Made by a program: the position numbers and the translations under genes. The notes beneath the pieces were generated by a model that saw only the letters and a list, made by a program, of their open reading frames with translations, ran no database searches and was not told the DNA's origin. Shown here in pieces: positions 7,106-17,888 of a stretch of 64,000 bases of DNA (position 1 is the stretch's first letter; each line of letters begins with the position of its first letter). The stretch comes from Enterococcus sp. DIV0660C (GTDB lineage Bacteria; Bacillota; Bacilli; Lactobacillales; Enterococcaceae): assembly GCF_017316125.1 (NCBI RefSeq), contig NZ_JAFLWA010000020.1:1-64000 (forward strand), read 5' to 3'.

Positions 7106-8747
7106 AACTAATCTCCTCTGGCAACACCATTTTATACAGTGCAAATGCACCATCTAAATTTTTCACACGAAACCCTGCTTGCTTCAAAATACGCTCTGCA
7201 AGATAACTACGCAACCCACTATGGCAACTCACAATGTATTCTTTGCTTTGATCCAACTCATCTAAACGCTCGCGCAAATCATTGAGCGGAATATTGATTG
7301 CTTCTTTAAATTTTCCGTTAGCTAGTTCATTCTCGTTGCGCACATCTAAAAGAATCTTTCCGTTTTCTAATGCCGTAGCAAGTTCATGCCACTGTATAGT
7401 CTCACTGACTCCTTCCACGATATTCATCGCCGCATATCCCAATAAATTCACTGGATCTTTTGCCGAACCAAACGGTGGCGCGTACGTCAATTCTAATTCA
7501 GGCAAATCAAAAACCGTCAGCTGTCCTTTGATTGCTGTTGCTAAAATATCTAGACGCTTATCAACTCCTGTAGCTCCCACACCCTGTGCGCCATAAATTT
7601 CACCAGTCATTGGATTAAAAATTAATTTTAACAATAACTCAGTTGCTCCCGGATAGTAAGAAGCGTGACTTTTTCCAAGCACATGTGTCACTTGCACTGG
7701 CAACCCAGCTGCTTTCGCACTTTTTTCACTTAAACCAGTTGAACCTGCAGCTAAATCAAACGTTCGAACAATTGCTGTTCCGATACTTCCTTGATTTGTT
7801 CTCGGTAACCCAGCAATAACATCAGCAACTTGTCTCCCTTGACGATTGGCTGGAGAAGCCAATGAAATCAATGCATCTTCACCAGTGATTTGTTGTTTGA
7901 CTACAATTGCATCTCCCACAGCATAAATTGAAGAGTTACTTGTTTGATAGTTTTCATTCACAATGATCCCACCACGTAAGCCCAATTTTAATCCAGCTTT
8001 TTCAGCTAACGTACTTTCTGGTTGAACACCAACTGATAAAATCGTCAAATCAGAAGTCAACGTTTCACCATTTGCTAAACGAAGTTTTTTCCCTTTTTCT
8101 TCAAATCCCACGACTGATTGACTCGTCAAGACCGCTACACCTTGTTTGACTAGTTCTTGTTGAACATAGACTGCCATCTCTTCGTCAAGGGTCGGTAAGA
8201 CGTGGGGGGCTTGCTCCACAATCGTGACTTGCAACCCGATCTTTTGTAAATTTTCTGCCATCTCTAATCCGATGAAGCCTGCGCCAACAACAACCGCATT
8301 TTTAGGTTTTGCTTCCAACGCGTGCATGATTCGGTCAATATCAGGTACATTTCTGATTGAAAAAACATTTTCTGCTGTCGAAATCCCCGAAATATTAGGA
8401 ACAAATGGTTTTGCCCCTGGTGATAAAATCAGTACATCATATGCAACTATTTCTTTTCGCCCATTTGCTACCACTTCGATCTGTTTCTCTTCGGGAGAAA
8501 TATTCACTACTTCATGGTTTGGTCGGACATCTAAGCGAAAACGAGCGGCCAAAGCTTCCGGTGTTTGAACTAATAATTTTTCTCGCTCATCAATTTCTCC
8601 TGAAACAAAATAGGGTAATCCACAGTTTGCAAATGAAACAAACGGGCCCTTTTCAAACACGATAATCTCCGCCTCTTCCATCAAGCGTCGTAATCTCGTA
8701 GCAGCAGACATCCCGCCAGCTACACCACCAATAATAATAATTTTCAT
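7098..8747 (-). CDS. CoA-disulfide/CoA-persulfide reductase with rhodanese domain
   Basis: 549 residues. The N-terminal FAD/NAD(P) disulfide oxidoreductase part begins MKIIIIGGVAGGMSAATRLR (dinucleotide motif) and carries SFANCGLPY with Cys42, the position of the single redox Cys of CoA-disulfide reductases. A second dinucleotide motif (VVVGAGFIGLEMAENL) lies near 150-165. A C-terminal rhodanese domain (from about 455) has the loop VSCHSGLRS with its own catalytic Cys. This two-domain layout is that of CoADR-RHD/CoA-persulfide reductases, which reduce CoA disulfide or persulfide with NAD(P)H. It lies between two single rhodaneses under a CstR-like repressor, which favours persulfide detoxification. 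Confidence 0.93.
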   Translation of the reverse strand: MKIIIIGGVAGGMSAATRLRRLMEEAEIIVFEKGPFVSFANCGLPYFVSGEIDEREKLLVQTPEALAARFRLDVRPNHEVVNISPEEKQIEVVANGRKEIVAYDVLILSPGAKPFVPNISGISTAENVFSIRNVPDIDRIMHALEAKPKNAVVVGAGFIGLEMAENLQKIGLQVTIVEQAPHVLPTLDEEMAVYVQQELVKQGVAVLTSQSVVGFEEKGKKLRLANGETLTSDLTILSVGVQPESTLAEKAGLKLGLRGGIIVNENYQTSNSSIYAVGDAIVVKQQITGEDALISLASPANRQGRQVADVIAGLPRTNQGSIGTAIVRTFDLAAGSTGLSEKSAKAAGLPVQVTHVLGKSHASYYPGATELLLKLIFNPMTGEIYGAQGVGATGVDKRLDILATAIKGQLTVFDLPELELTYAPPFGSAKDPVNLLGYAAMNIVEGVSETIQWHELATALENGKILLDVRNENELANGKFKEAINIPLNDLRERLDELDQSKEYIVSCHSGLRSYLAERILKQAGFRVKNLDGAFALYKMVLPEEISYV

Positions 8748-8748
8748 T

Positions 8749-9063
8749 TTATTTCCCTCTCACTTTCGTTCCACGCCATTGATTCATGCCACCACGAACA
8801 TTCACTGCAGGATAGCCTGCTTTTCTTAACTTCTTAACAGCTTGTTTACTCCGCATACCAGATTGACAAATCACATAAATGGTTTCTTCTTGATTCCCAC
8901 GATAATGATTAATCCGGGCCAAAGGAAGATTCTTAGCTTGTCGAATATGCCCCCCTTGGTATTCAGAATTTGTTCGAACATCAACAATCTTAGGATTAGT
9001 TAGTAGTTTTTCAGCTAATTCTTGTGTAGTGATTGTCGGAATGACCTTAAAAAATGAAAACAT
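8749..9063 (-). CDS. Rhodanese-like protein, first gene of the sulfur operon
   Basis: 104 residues with a short hydrophobic N-terminus (MFSFFKVIPTI) and one rhodanese domain: IVDVRTNSEYQGGHI, then catalytic loop VICQSGMRSKQA, then PAVNVRGGMNQWRG. The stop is one base before the downstream reductase start, so the genes are coupled. As the promoter-proximal gene it is directly behind the palindrome at 9092-9107. The substrate is not deducible beyond sulfane-sulfur handling. Confidence 0.9.
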   Translation of the reverse strand: MFSFFKVIPTITTQELAEKLLTNPKIVDVRTNSEYQGGHIRQAKNLPLARINHYRGNQEETIYVICQSGMRSKQAVKKLRKAGYPAVNVRGGMNQWRGTKVRGK

Positions 9064-9091
9064 TGCCTTCCCTCTTTTCTTTTTTATAAAT

Positions 9092-9107
9092 ATACCTCAC
9101 GGGGTAT
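9092..9107. promoter_or_regulatory. CstR/CsoR-type operator upstream of the rhodanese operon
   Basis: ATACCTCACGGGGTAT is an imperfect palindrome with the ATACC...GGTAT arms typical of CsoR/CstR-family sites. It lies about 30 bases upstream of the rhodanese start. A second related site precedes the regulator gene. Confidence 0.75.
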
Positions 9108-9183
9108 ATTTAACAGGAGGATTTCGAAACTGTCAAGAGAAATAGTTTTTTCACTTTGAAAAAAAGATTTTTATTTGCAAAAA

Positions 9184-9200
9184 ATACCTACCTAAGGTAT
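9184..9200. promoter_or_regulatory. CstR/CsoR-type operator upstream of the repressor gene
   Basis: ATACCTACCTAAGGTAT carries the arms ATACCT and AGGTAT. It is 35 bases upstream of the repressor start, suggesting autoregulation. The arms match those of the site at 9092. Confidence 0.75.
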
Positions 9201-9234
9201 ATTTCATTTATTATCATCAAAGGAGGACGTCATA

Positions 9235-9504
9235 TTGGAAAAAGAAGCCAAAGAAACAAAAAAAATCATGAATCGTCTGAAACGGACTGAAGGACAAATC
9301 CGCGGTATTCAAAAAATGATTGAAAATGAACAAGAGTGCATTGACGTCATCACTCAGCTAACCGCAGTCCGTTCAAGTATCGATCGAGTAATGGGAATGA
9401 TTGTTGCTGACAATCTTAAAAATTGTTTTGAAAAACCTGAAACCAATCCTGAAGAACAAGCAAAAAAATTAGAACAAGCAATCAATATGATTATCAAAAA
9501 ATAA
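9235..9504 (+). CDS. cstR: CsoR-family repressor, CstR-like persulfide sensor
   Basis: 89 residues, all-helical CsoR/RcnR family (DUF156), with RLKRTEGQIRGIQKMIE at the start of the core. TTG at 9235 is chosen because AAGGAGGACGTCATA stands just upstream. Copper CsoR proteins use a Cys-His-Cys ligand set; here Cys35 and Cys64 are present but the His position four residues before the second Cys is Asn60. A two-Cys site without the His fits CstR, which senses persulfides by forming a Cys-Cys polysulfide bridge. Its divergent neighbours are rhodaneses and a CoA-disulfide reductase, as expected for CstR. A copper role is unlikely from these residues. Confidence 0.85.
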   Translation: MEKEAKETKKIMNRLKRTEGQIRGIQKMIENEQECIDVITQLTAVRSSIDRVMGMIVADNLKNCFEKPETNPEEQAKKLEQAINMIIKK

Positions 9505-9525
9505 AGATTATTGAATCTTTTCCAC

Positions 9526-9563
9526 AAAAAAAGGCTGTGACAATATATTGTCACAGCCTTTTT
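9526..9563. terminator. Strong terminator after the CstR-like gene
   Basis: AAAAAAGGCTGTGACAAT pairs with ATTGTCACAGCCTTTTT, an almost perfect stem with A and T tracts at either side, so it may act in both directions. Confidence 0.85.
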
Positions 9564-9700
9564 CCCCGAATAAACAGTGTTTCCAAAGCAACTTCTCCAA
9601 AATAAATTTTCTTTTCTTAAAAATATGAAAACTATTTTCGGAAAAGCACCTTGATTGTTTGAAACTTAACGCTTTGTGCCACAACTTTTTTTATAAACAG

Positions 9701-10264
9701 CTAATTAAGTTTAGTCGAACGCAACATTTTTCGATACTCTAATGCATATAGAATAAATGATAACATCAAACATAAGGCAATCACGCTGAAAATGACTCTT
9801 ACCCAAGTTTCAGCCAATCGAGGAAAGACTAATAAAATCACCATACCTAAGTAAATCACTGCTGTTGCCAATTTTCCATACCATTTGGCTCCACTTAATT
9901 TCACCTTATGTTTCAGCCCAATTATCCCTGCAACTAGCATAAAGCCCTCTTTTATTACAAATAATCCTAACAATAGCCAGATCCATGGTCGATACCATGC
10001 CATTGATAAAATCAACACAAATTGTGTAAGTTTGTCAGATAAAGGATCTAGCAATTTTCCTAATTCGGTAACTTGGTTAAAACGACGCGCGATGTAGCCA
10101 TCTAAAAAATCAGTTAATCCTGAGACAGCAATCACTATTCCCGCCAAATAAAAGGCACGTTGCCAAACAAAATAAAGATATATTGGCAACAAAACGATCC
10201 GAAAAAGCGAAAGCCCATTGGGAATTGTTTTGATTTCTTCTCGCCAATTTTGCGTAATTTTCAT
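9701..10264 (-). CDS. pgsA: CDP-diacylglycerol-glycerol-3-phosphate 3-phosphatidyltransferase
   Basis: 187 residues with several membrane helices. The CDP-alcohol phosphotransferase signature D-x2-DG-x2-AR-x8-G-x3-D-x3-D is intact (DFLDGYIARRFNQVTELGK then LLDPLSDK). The length and the N-terminal NGLSLFRIVLLPIYLY fit PgsA, which makes phosphatidylglycerophosphate from CDP-diacylglycerol and glycerol-3-phosphate. AAAGGAG lies ten bases upstream of the ATG. It is separated from mutS2-like by 85 bases; no further genes of lipid synthesis are adjacent. A second CDP-alcohol transferase may exist elsewhere, but this signature and length favour PgsA. Confidence 0.85.
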   Translation of the reverse strand: MKITQNWREEIKTIPNGLSLFRIVLLPIYLYFVWQRAFYLAGIVIAVSGLTDFLDGYIARRFNQVTELGKLLDPLSDKLTQFVLILSMAWYRPWIWLLLGLFVIKEGFMLVAGIIGLKHKVKLSGAKWYGKLATAVIYLGMVILLVFPRLAETWVRVIFSVIALCLMLSFILYALEYRKMLRSTKLN

Positions 10265-10349
10265 CTGTTAACAACTCCTTTCTCAAAACTCGTTCCATTT
10301 TATTTTAACTTAAGCCCCACGAAAACACTATCATAGCGGGTTATCTCCT

Positions 10350-12275
10350 TTAGTGAATATCGGGTTCTTTTTTCTTTTGATGTTGTCGTGTACGCATTTC
10401 TTTCAACAGCTCTTTATGCGCCTTTTTCGATCCTCTTTCTAAATCACGTTGTTTTTTTCTTGTTTTAAAGTCTACAAATAGACTATCTAGATCGTATCCT
10501 TCAGGGTACAATTCACTTGCACTTCGTCTGAACTGCACGCGTTGACGAAGGACTGCTATTTTTTCGTCGTTTAAGTAAATCACTACTCTTTCTGAACCAT
10601 CATCTTCAAATACTAGTCCCTCTTTTTGATATTCTGTTAACCATACACGATCTCCTTTATCAAAACATCGTTTGACAAACTCAGTCGCGTTAGTTCCTAC
10701 TTTTGAGCCTAGTTCTGCAAAATCTTTTTTCTCTGTTTGATACGTTTTTTGTTGGATATATTTTTGCGCTTGGTCAATCAGCGCGGAAGACATTTTCATT
10801 TTTTTCGCAATCCACAACGCTTGACTATCACCTGTTTCACCTACTTGTAACAAGTATTTTGGTTGTAAAGCGTCTCTATCAAACGCCATTGCTGCAGGGA
10901 TAAAATCTTCATGTTCCTTAGCAAACTTCTTGATTTCACCATAATGAGTCGTTGCAACAAGCAAGGCGCCTTTCTCATACATCGTTTCCATGATTGCAAC
11001 AGCCAACGCTGCGCCTTCATTAGGCTCTGTTCCACTGCCGATTTCATCAAGTAAAACTAACGTATTTCTGTTCACCTTTTTTAAAATTTCTGCAATATTT
11101 TGCATATGACCAGAGAACGTACTCAAAGCATTTTCTAAGTTTTGTTGATCGCCAATGTCTACAAATAATTCGTCAAAAATAGCGAGTTCTGTCCCTTCTT
11201 GTGCTGGGACTTGTAAACCGAACATCGCCATGAGTGTAAATAATCCTACTGTTTTCAATACAACTGTTTTCCCACCAGCGTTCGCACCTGTAATCACCAA
11301 GCCACGATAATCAATCCCTAAGTCAAAGTCTAACGGCACTGCATGTTCAGCTAAGAAAGGATGTTTCCCTTGCTTGATTGAAATTCTTTCTGATTTATTG
11401 ATTCGTGGTGTGACACCTTGTAATTCACGGCTATACTTCGCACGAGCAAAAATGATATCTAACGCTGTAATCGTTTCAATAATCAAACTGATTGCTTGTT
11501 CTTCTTCTGCTAGCAATCCAGTTAATTCAGCTAACACTTGGTATTCTTCCGCAATTTCTTCTGCTTTTAGCAACTGGTATTGCTCATTTGACTTAGCAAT
11601 AACTGCTGGTTCCATAAAAACGGTCGTCCCTTTATTTGATTGTTCAATAATCGTTCCTGAAAATTTATTTTTATAACTTGCCTTGATCGGAATCGTGTAA
11701 TGCTCACCCTTTCGAACAATCATTGCCTCTTGGATCATTTCTTTATGATTTGGATGACGTAAAATTTTTAGTAAACGTTCTTGAATTTCTTTTTCTAAAT
11801 TCTGTAGGTGTTTTCGTACTTTTCGTAAATTTCGTGAAGCGTCATCACTCACTTGTTGGTTCGTGATTTTTTGATAAATCATTTCTTCCACTGCCAACAA
11901 GTCTGGCAAATGATTGGTATACGCATGTAAAGTGGGTGTTTGATATTGATTTTTCTCAAAAAACTTCGTAATCATTCGACTACTTCTCAAAAAATCAGCA
12001 TACTCAATCAAGTCTGCAGGGGTTAAAATCAATCCTTTTTTCACTTGCTCTGTTAAATGACCAATTCGACTAAGGCCCATAAATGGTACGTGTTGGTTAC
12101 TTTCTAAAATTGTCCGTGCTTCTTTCGTCTCCACTTGCCAAACTTGAACAGTTTGCAAATTTGTTTGAACAGTTGTTTGTTCAATTCGCTCCTTGGTGTA
12201 TTGTCCGATCGCACGTTTTTTTACTTCTTCTTTGATTTCATTAAATTGTAATTTTTCAATCATTTGATTATTCAT
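10350..12275 (-). CDS. MutS2-family ATPase without Smr domain
   Basis: 641 residues. The order is an N-terminal helical core, a MutS-type ABC ATPase with Walker A ITGANAGGKTVVLKTVGL (near 330-347), the signature-type region around AGHMQN, and Walker B VLLDEIGSGTEPNEGAALA. The protein then ends with a basic tail (KKQRDLERGSKKAHKELLKE...KKK). Full MutS2 proteins are about 780-790 residues with a C-terminal Smr endonuclease domain; here that domain is missing and the protein ends cleanly. It is therefore a MutS2 paralogue. A role in recombination control or ribosome rescue, as for MutS2, is only inference. AAAGGAGAGAAT precedes the ATG. Confidence 0.85.
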   Translation of the reverse strand: MNNQMIEKLQFNEIKEEVKKRAIGQYTKERIEQTTVQTNLQTVQVWQVETKEARTILESNQHVPFMGLSRIGHLTEQVKKGLILTPADLIEYADFLRSSRMITKFFEKNQYQTPTLHAYTNHLPDLLAVEEMIYQKITNQQVSDDASRNLRKVRKHLQNLEKEIQERLLKILRHPNHKEMIQEAMIVRKGEHYTIPIKASYKNKFSGTIIEQSNKGTTVFMEPAVIAKSNEQYQLLKAEEIAEEYQVLAELTGLLAEEEQAISLIIETITALDIIFARAKYSRELQGVTPRINKSERISIKQGKHPFLAEHAVPLDFDLGIDYRGLVITGANAGGKTVVLKTVGLFTLMAMFGLQVPAQEGTELAIFDELFVDIGDQQNLENALSTFSGHMQNIAEILKKVNRNTLVLLDEIGSGTEPNEGAALAVAIMETMYEKGALLVATTHYGEIKKFAKEHEDFIPAAMAFDRDALQPKYLLQVGETGDSQALWIAKKMKMSSALIDQAQKYIQQKTYQTEKKDFAELGSKVGTNATEFVKRCFDKGDRVWLTEYQKEGLVFEDDGSERVVIYLNDEKIAVLRQRVQFRRSASELYPEGYDLDSLFVDFKTRKKQRDLERGSKKAHKELLKEMRTRQHQKKKEPDIH

Positions 12276-12666
12276 ATTCTCTCCTTTTCTACGAAGAGAT
12301 ACCCGTCCTAAAATAAATAAATCCCTAGAAAACTTTTATTGTAAAAAACAAACACTTACCTTAAGCCTTTTTCAAAGTACGATGAAATAACACAAACCAC
12401 TATCGCTTGTTACGTCTTTTTCCGTACAAAAAAAGGACGCAACACAGCTTAAAAGTTGTGTCCCATCCTTAAAAAGTCAAAAAGTATGTTCTTCTGACAG
12501 GTATCACTCATAAGCACACCAAATAAACCTCTATTGGTTCATCGGTTATTCAACTTACTAATTAGATACCTACTACACTCACAAAAATTCCCCATTCATC
12601 TAGGTTTATTTATTTTCCACTTAACTATAGCAAGGAGACGATACTTTGTCAATTTTATCCCTCAAT
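12276..12666. other. Intergenic region with one hairpin
   Basis: About 390 bases without a convincing gene. It holds the mutS2-like leader and one terminator-like hairpin (12428-12463). Nothing else is recognised between 12470 and 12660. Confidence 0.6.
12428..12463 (-). terminator. Terminator-like hairpin
   Basis: GGAC-GCAAC pairs with GTTG-TGTCC with a flanking A-run that gives a T-tract on the minus strand. It is about 200 bases past the VOC-protein stop, so some 3' UTR would be implied. Confidence 0.5.
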
Positions 12667-13536
12667 TTATGATTTTCTACCAGTGATTCTGACTTGGATT
12701 CCATTTGGATCAAAGAGAATCAATTGTCCTTCTTCATTTTTCTCATAGTCGATTGCTTTTGTTTTCCAATATTCTTCTAGACGAGTTAATTCAGCTAGCG
12801 GTACTTCAAACGTATAGTAATTCAAGCCCAGATCATTAGGCGCCATTGCTGGAATATTTGTGCCTAACCAAATATTGCTGCCAATATGGTGATGATAAGA
12901 ACCAGCCGCAAAAAATTTTGCTTGGTTACCAAAATCATTTTTTAAACTCAAGCCTAGCACTTCTGTAAAAAATGTTTGTGTTTGATCTAAATCTCTGACT
13001 TTTAAATGAATATGACCTACAATCGATCCCTTAGGAAATCCATGCCAATGGCGACTAGCTGATTCTAGTACACCATCGCCATCTAATGCTTCGGTTACTC
13101 CGACGATTTCGCCATCTTCTTTGATTTGCCATTCGCGCATCGGCTTATCTCGATAAACTTCGATGCCATTTCCTTCTGGATCGGTTAAATACAAGGCTTC
13201 ACTATACCCATGATCGCTAGCACCAGCAATCGGCGCTTTGACTTGTAAATAATGAAGCAAGGCATCTCCCAATGCTTCTCGCGTCGGTAATAAAAAGGCG
13301 ACATGATATAGCCCAGTTTTTCTAGTAACTGGTAATGGATTTTCGATTTTGGTTAAAATCAGCAACACTTGATCTTCCACGCCTAAAAAACTTTGATTTT
13401 CTGTTGATTCCAGTAACGTCAACCCAATGACACGTTCATAAAAATCAGTCATTTTCACTAAGTTTGAAACAGTTAATGCGACTACTCCGATGTGTGCTGT
13501 AGCTGCTAATTGAAAATCTGGTATTAAAATCGCCAT
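12667..13536 (-). CDS. VOC-family (catechol 2,3-dioxygenase/glyoxalase-like) protein
   Basis: 289 residues in two VOC modules: the first from HIGVVALTVSNLVKMTDFYERV (about 16), the second from VGHIHLKVRDLDQTQTFF (about 168). Metal-ligand-like residues are His in GHIHLKV, His in the HHHIGSN stretch (about 214) and Glu in the TFEVPLAE stretch. The size and two-module layout resemble Bacillus CatE-type proteins. Substrate is not deducible, since LAB rarely cleave catechols; glyoxalase-like detoxification is equally possible. GAGGATAAAGCG precedes the ATG. It is a single gene with no pathway neighbours. Confidence 0.8.
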   Translation of the reverse strand: MAILIPDFQLAATAHIGVVALTVSNLVKMTDFYERVIGLTLLESTENQSFLGVEDQVLLILTKIENPLPVTRKTGLYHVAFLLPTREALGDALLHYLQVKAPIAGASDHGYSEALYLTDPEGNGIEVYRDKPMREWQIKEDGEIVGVTEALDGDGVLESASRHWHGFPKGSIVGHIHLKVRDLDQTQTFFTEVLGLSLKNDFGNQAKFFAAGSYHHHIGSNIWLGTNIPAMAPNDLGLNYYTFEVPLAELTRLEEYWKTKAIDYEKNEEGQLILFDPNGIQVRITGRKS

Positions 13537-13684
13537 CGCTTTATCCTCATTTTCTATTTATTTGATTACATCCAGTATACAGCTTACTTTTTGTAAGTTG
13601 AAATAAAATGCTTGTTCACCAAAAAAAGTGCGAGATGAACTTTCACCCCACACTTAGAGATTCACGATTTAATTTATCTGATTA

Positions 13685-14401
13685 TCAAACCATCAATGAA
13701 AAAACGCCAACCGCTACGATTGCACCTGCAACAGGTCCAAGAACCGGTACCCAAGAATATGCCCAATCCGAAGTTCCTTTGTTCCCAATTGGCAGCACCG
13801 CATGAGCAATACGCGGACCTAAGTCACGTGCTGGGTTAATGGCATATCCCGTTGGACCACCAAGTGATAGACCGATTGCTAAAATCAAGCCCCCAACAGC
13901 AAATACATTTGTTCCATCAGCAAATGCATTTTCGCCAAACGCTAATAGACCTAAAACTAAAACAAACGTACCAATCAATTCAGTGATAAAGTTTGCAGGA
14001 TAATTTCTAATTGCTGGTCCAGTGGCGAACGTTCCTAAGATAGCTCCTTGATCTTTCGTTGCTTCCCAATGTGGTAAGTAAGATAGCCATACTAATACTG
14101 CACCAAGAAATGCACCTAGCATTTGGGCAATAATAAATGGGAAAACAAGGTTCCACCCAATTGCACCAGTCATCGCCATTGCAATACTAACTGCGGGGTT
14201 CAAGTGAGCAGGTCCCATAAATCCCGAAATGTAAACAGCCATCGTTACTGCCATCCCCCAACCTAAAGCAATGACGATCCAACCAGATGCTTGTGCTTTA
14301 CTCTTATTCAAGTTAACCGCTGCACAGACACCATCACCAAGCAATACTAAAATCAACGTGCCAATAAACTCTCCCATGATTTGGGTCATTTCTGCGCTCA
14401 T
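13685..14401 (-). CDS. glpF: Glycerol facilitator
   Basis: 238 residues, six transmembrane helices plus two pore half-helices. Both NPA motifs are visible: GPAHLNPAVSIAMAM and GYAINPARDLGPRIA. The Asp that follows the second NPA-R (NPARD) is the mark of glycerol-conducting members rather than strict water channels. The ATG overlaps the glpO stop by four bases (ATGA), so it is co-translated. It is the last gene of the glpK-glpO-glpF operon and takes up glycerol by facilitated diffusion. Confidence 0.95.
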   Translation of the reverse strand: MSAEMTQIMGEFIGTLILVLLGDGVCAAVNLNKSKAQASGWIVIALGWGMAVTMAVYISGFMGPAHLNPAVSIAMAMTGAIGWNLVFPFIIAQMLGAFLGAVLVWLSYLPHWEATKDQGAILGTFATGPAIRNYPANFITELIGTFVLVLGLLAFGENAFADGTNVFAVGGLILAIGLSLGGPTGYAINPARDLGPRIAHAVLPIGNKGTSDWAYSWVPVLGPVAGAIVAVGVFSLMV

Positions 14402-16230
14402 TTATTCTCCTCCTTTAATTCACGTAAATCTGACTCATCGACTAATTGATTGAAGTGACTTGTTTCTTGTTCCTTTTCTTCTTCAGACCAACCGAAATAA
14501 GCAGCCATTGCGTCAATCACAGGTTGTTTTAATTCATCTAGTTGATCTCGTTCAAATAACATATGGTTTGTTCGACGGATGAAGTAATCACCTGGTGTTA
14601 AGACCATTTCATTTTCTAGACCATAACGTAACCGAGCAGATTCTGCCAAACTCAAACCAGAATATGGTGCCATTTCTTTAGCTAATTCAAAGATTCGCTT
14701 AGCATTCGTCCCATAAAAATCAGCGATATAATGTGCATCTTCTTCAGACAAGCCAGCTTCCACACCGATTTTTGCTAATTCTTCGACCGTTTCTTCTAGT
14801 TTTGTTGGATCAAAATCGCCACCAGAAATAGCATACGTTTTTGAATCGATTTCTTTGAAGGTTAAGTCATATTTTTCTTGTAATAGTTGGCGAATCAAAG
14901 CCAATGCCCCTTCAGACATTTTGCGGTAATCGGTAATTTTCCCACCAGATAAAGTTACTAATCCATCTGGTTCGATTTCAAGAGAACTTCCTCGAGAAAT
15001 GGCAGATGGTGCTAAATCTTTTTCACCACGACTATTTTCTAAATGATTCAAAACATCTTCTACTTCAATTCGAGAAACTTGATTTTCTTTAAATTGAGTT
15101 ACTGCATCAATCACTTGATTAAAACTTTTATCTGAGATCGAACCATTGTCACCACCATTGTAATCTGAACCAGAATTTCCAATTAACAATGGACGTAACC
15201 CTGCCCAGCTTGACTCAATATCATCTAACGTAATATTTGCTTCTGGATAACGATGGTTGATAACATCTAAAAGATAGTCAACGTCTTCTTGCGTTACTTT
15301 TGGATCTGTGTATTCTCCTTGATAATCCGTATCTGTTGTTCCAAAATACGTCTTGTTTTCACGAGGAATAGCAAAAACCATACGTCCATCTTGCTTACCT
15401 GTGTCAAAATAGGTTGGTTGTGGAACTGGTAATTTCTTGCTATCGACTACTAGATGAATCCCTTTTGTCGGACGCATTTTCGGCACAACTGCCCGAGCGA
15501 AATTCATATTACGAACTTTGTCGACCCAAGGTCCACTTGTATTGATTACAACTTTTGCTTTGATTTCAACTACTTCGTCAGTTAATAAATCTCTTGCTTT
15601 AACGCCAACGATTTGATTTCCTTCATACAAGAAGCCAACCGCTTTCATTTTACTTACCAAGTAAGCACCATCTTCAGCTGCTTTTTTGATATTATCAATC
15701 ACCAAACGTGAATCATTGTTACGAAAATCAAGGTAAACACCTGCACCTAGTAGTCCTTCTTTTTTTAAAAATGGTTCACGCTCTAAAACTTCATCTGGCG
15801 TCAATGTATAATTTTCATACTTTGTCCCAATCACGTTAGCCAAACGATCATATAAATCCATAGCAATTTTGACAGAAAACATATTGAAAGTCGTTGCACC
15901 TTCATCTTCATAAATAGGTAGTAGCATTGGATCTGGTTTAGGAATGTGTGGTGCAACCTGTTGAACCACTGCACGCTCAGTCACTGTGTCTGCTACAACT
16001 TCAACATCAAAATTTTTCAAATAACGAATGCCACCATGGACTAGCTTAGTTGAACGTGAAGAAGTGCCTTCAGCAAAATCTTGCATTTCAATCAAGCCAG
16101 TCTTCATACCAGCCGCAGCAGCTTGCACTGCTACCCCAGCACCAGTAATCCCACCACCAATGATGAGTAAATCTAATTCTTCTTTTTGCATTGCTTGAAT
16201 ACTTGCTTGTCGTGTTTTCTTTGAGAACAT
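14398..16230 (-). CDS. glpO: Alpha-glycerophosphate oxidase
   Basis: 610 residues. The FAD-binding start LLIIGGGITGAGVAVQAAAAG is preceded by a basic N-terminus; the start at 16230 is chosen because GGGAGGAAAAACC lies before it. The family pattern DFAEGTSSRSTKLVHGGIRYL and the insertion between the catalytic and C-terminal helical parts (about 360-400) match streptococcal/enterococcal GlpO. It oxidises glycerol-3-phosphate to dihydroxyacetone phosphate with O2, producing H2O2. It lies between glpK (13 bases apart) and glpF (overlap). GlpD dehydrogenases are homologous, but the length and context favour the oxidase. Confidence 0.93.
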   Translation of the reverse strand: MFSKKTRQASIQAMQKEELDLLIIGGGITGAGVAVQAAAAGMKTGLIEMQDFAEGTSSRSTKLVHGGIRYLKNFDVEVVADTVTERAVVQQVAPHIPKPDPMLLPIYEDEGATTFNMFSVKIAMDLYDRLANVIGTKYENYTLTPDEVLEREPFLKKEGLLGAGVYLDFRNNDSRLVIDNIKKAAEDGAYLVSKMKAVGFLYEGNQIVGVKARDLLTDEVVEIKAKVVINTSGPWVDKVRNMNFARAVVPKMRPTKGIHLVVDSKKLPVPQPTYFDTGKQDGRMVFAIPRENKTYFGTTDTDYQGEYTDPKVTQEDVDYLLDVINHRYPEANITLDDIESSWAGLRPLLIGNSGSDYNGGDNGSISDKSFNQVIDAVTQFKENQVSRIEVEDVLNHLENSRGEKDLAPSAISRGSSLEIEPDGLVTLSGGKITDYRKMSEGALALIRQLLQEKYDLTFKEIDSKTYAISGGDFDPTKLEETVEELAKIGVEAGLSEEDAHYIADFYGTNAKRIFELAKEMAPYSGLSLAESARLRYGLENEMVLTPGDYFIRRTNHMLFERDQLDELKQPVIDAMAAYFGWSEEEKEQETSHFNQLVDESDLRELKEENK

Positions 16231-16243
16231 GGTTTTTCCTCCC

Positions 16244-17790
<1,547 letters not shown>

Positions 17791-17800
17791 CAATGTAATT

Positions 17801-17852
17801 AAAAAAAGAAACTGCCAAAAATTGATTTTTTTGAATTATTTTTGACAGTTTT
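17801..17852 (-). terminator. Terminator of the Mga-like regulator gene
   Basis: AAACTGCCAAAAAT (17809-17822) pairs with ATTTTTGACAGTTT (17838-17851), with an A-run giving a T-tract on the minus strand. Confidence 0.7.
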
Positions 17853-17888
17853 CTTTCAATTCCTTGATACGAATGACTTTCAAAGATG

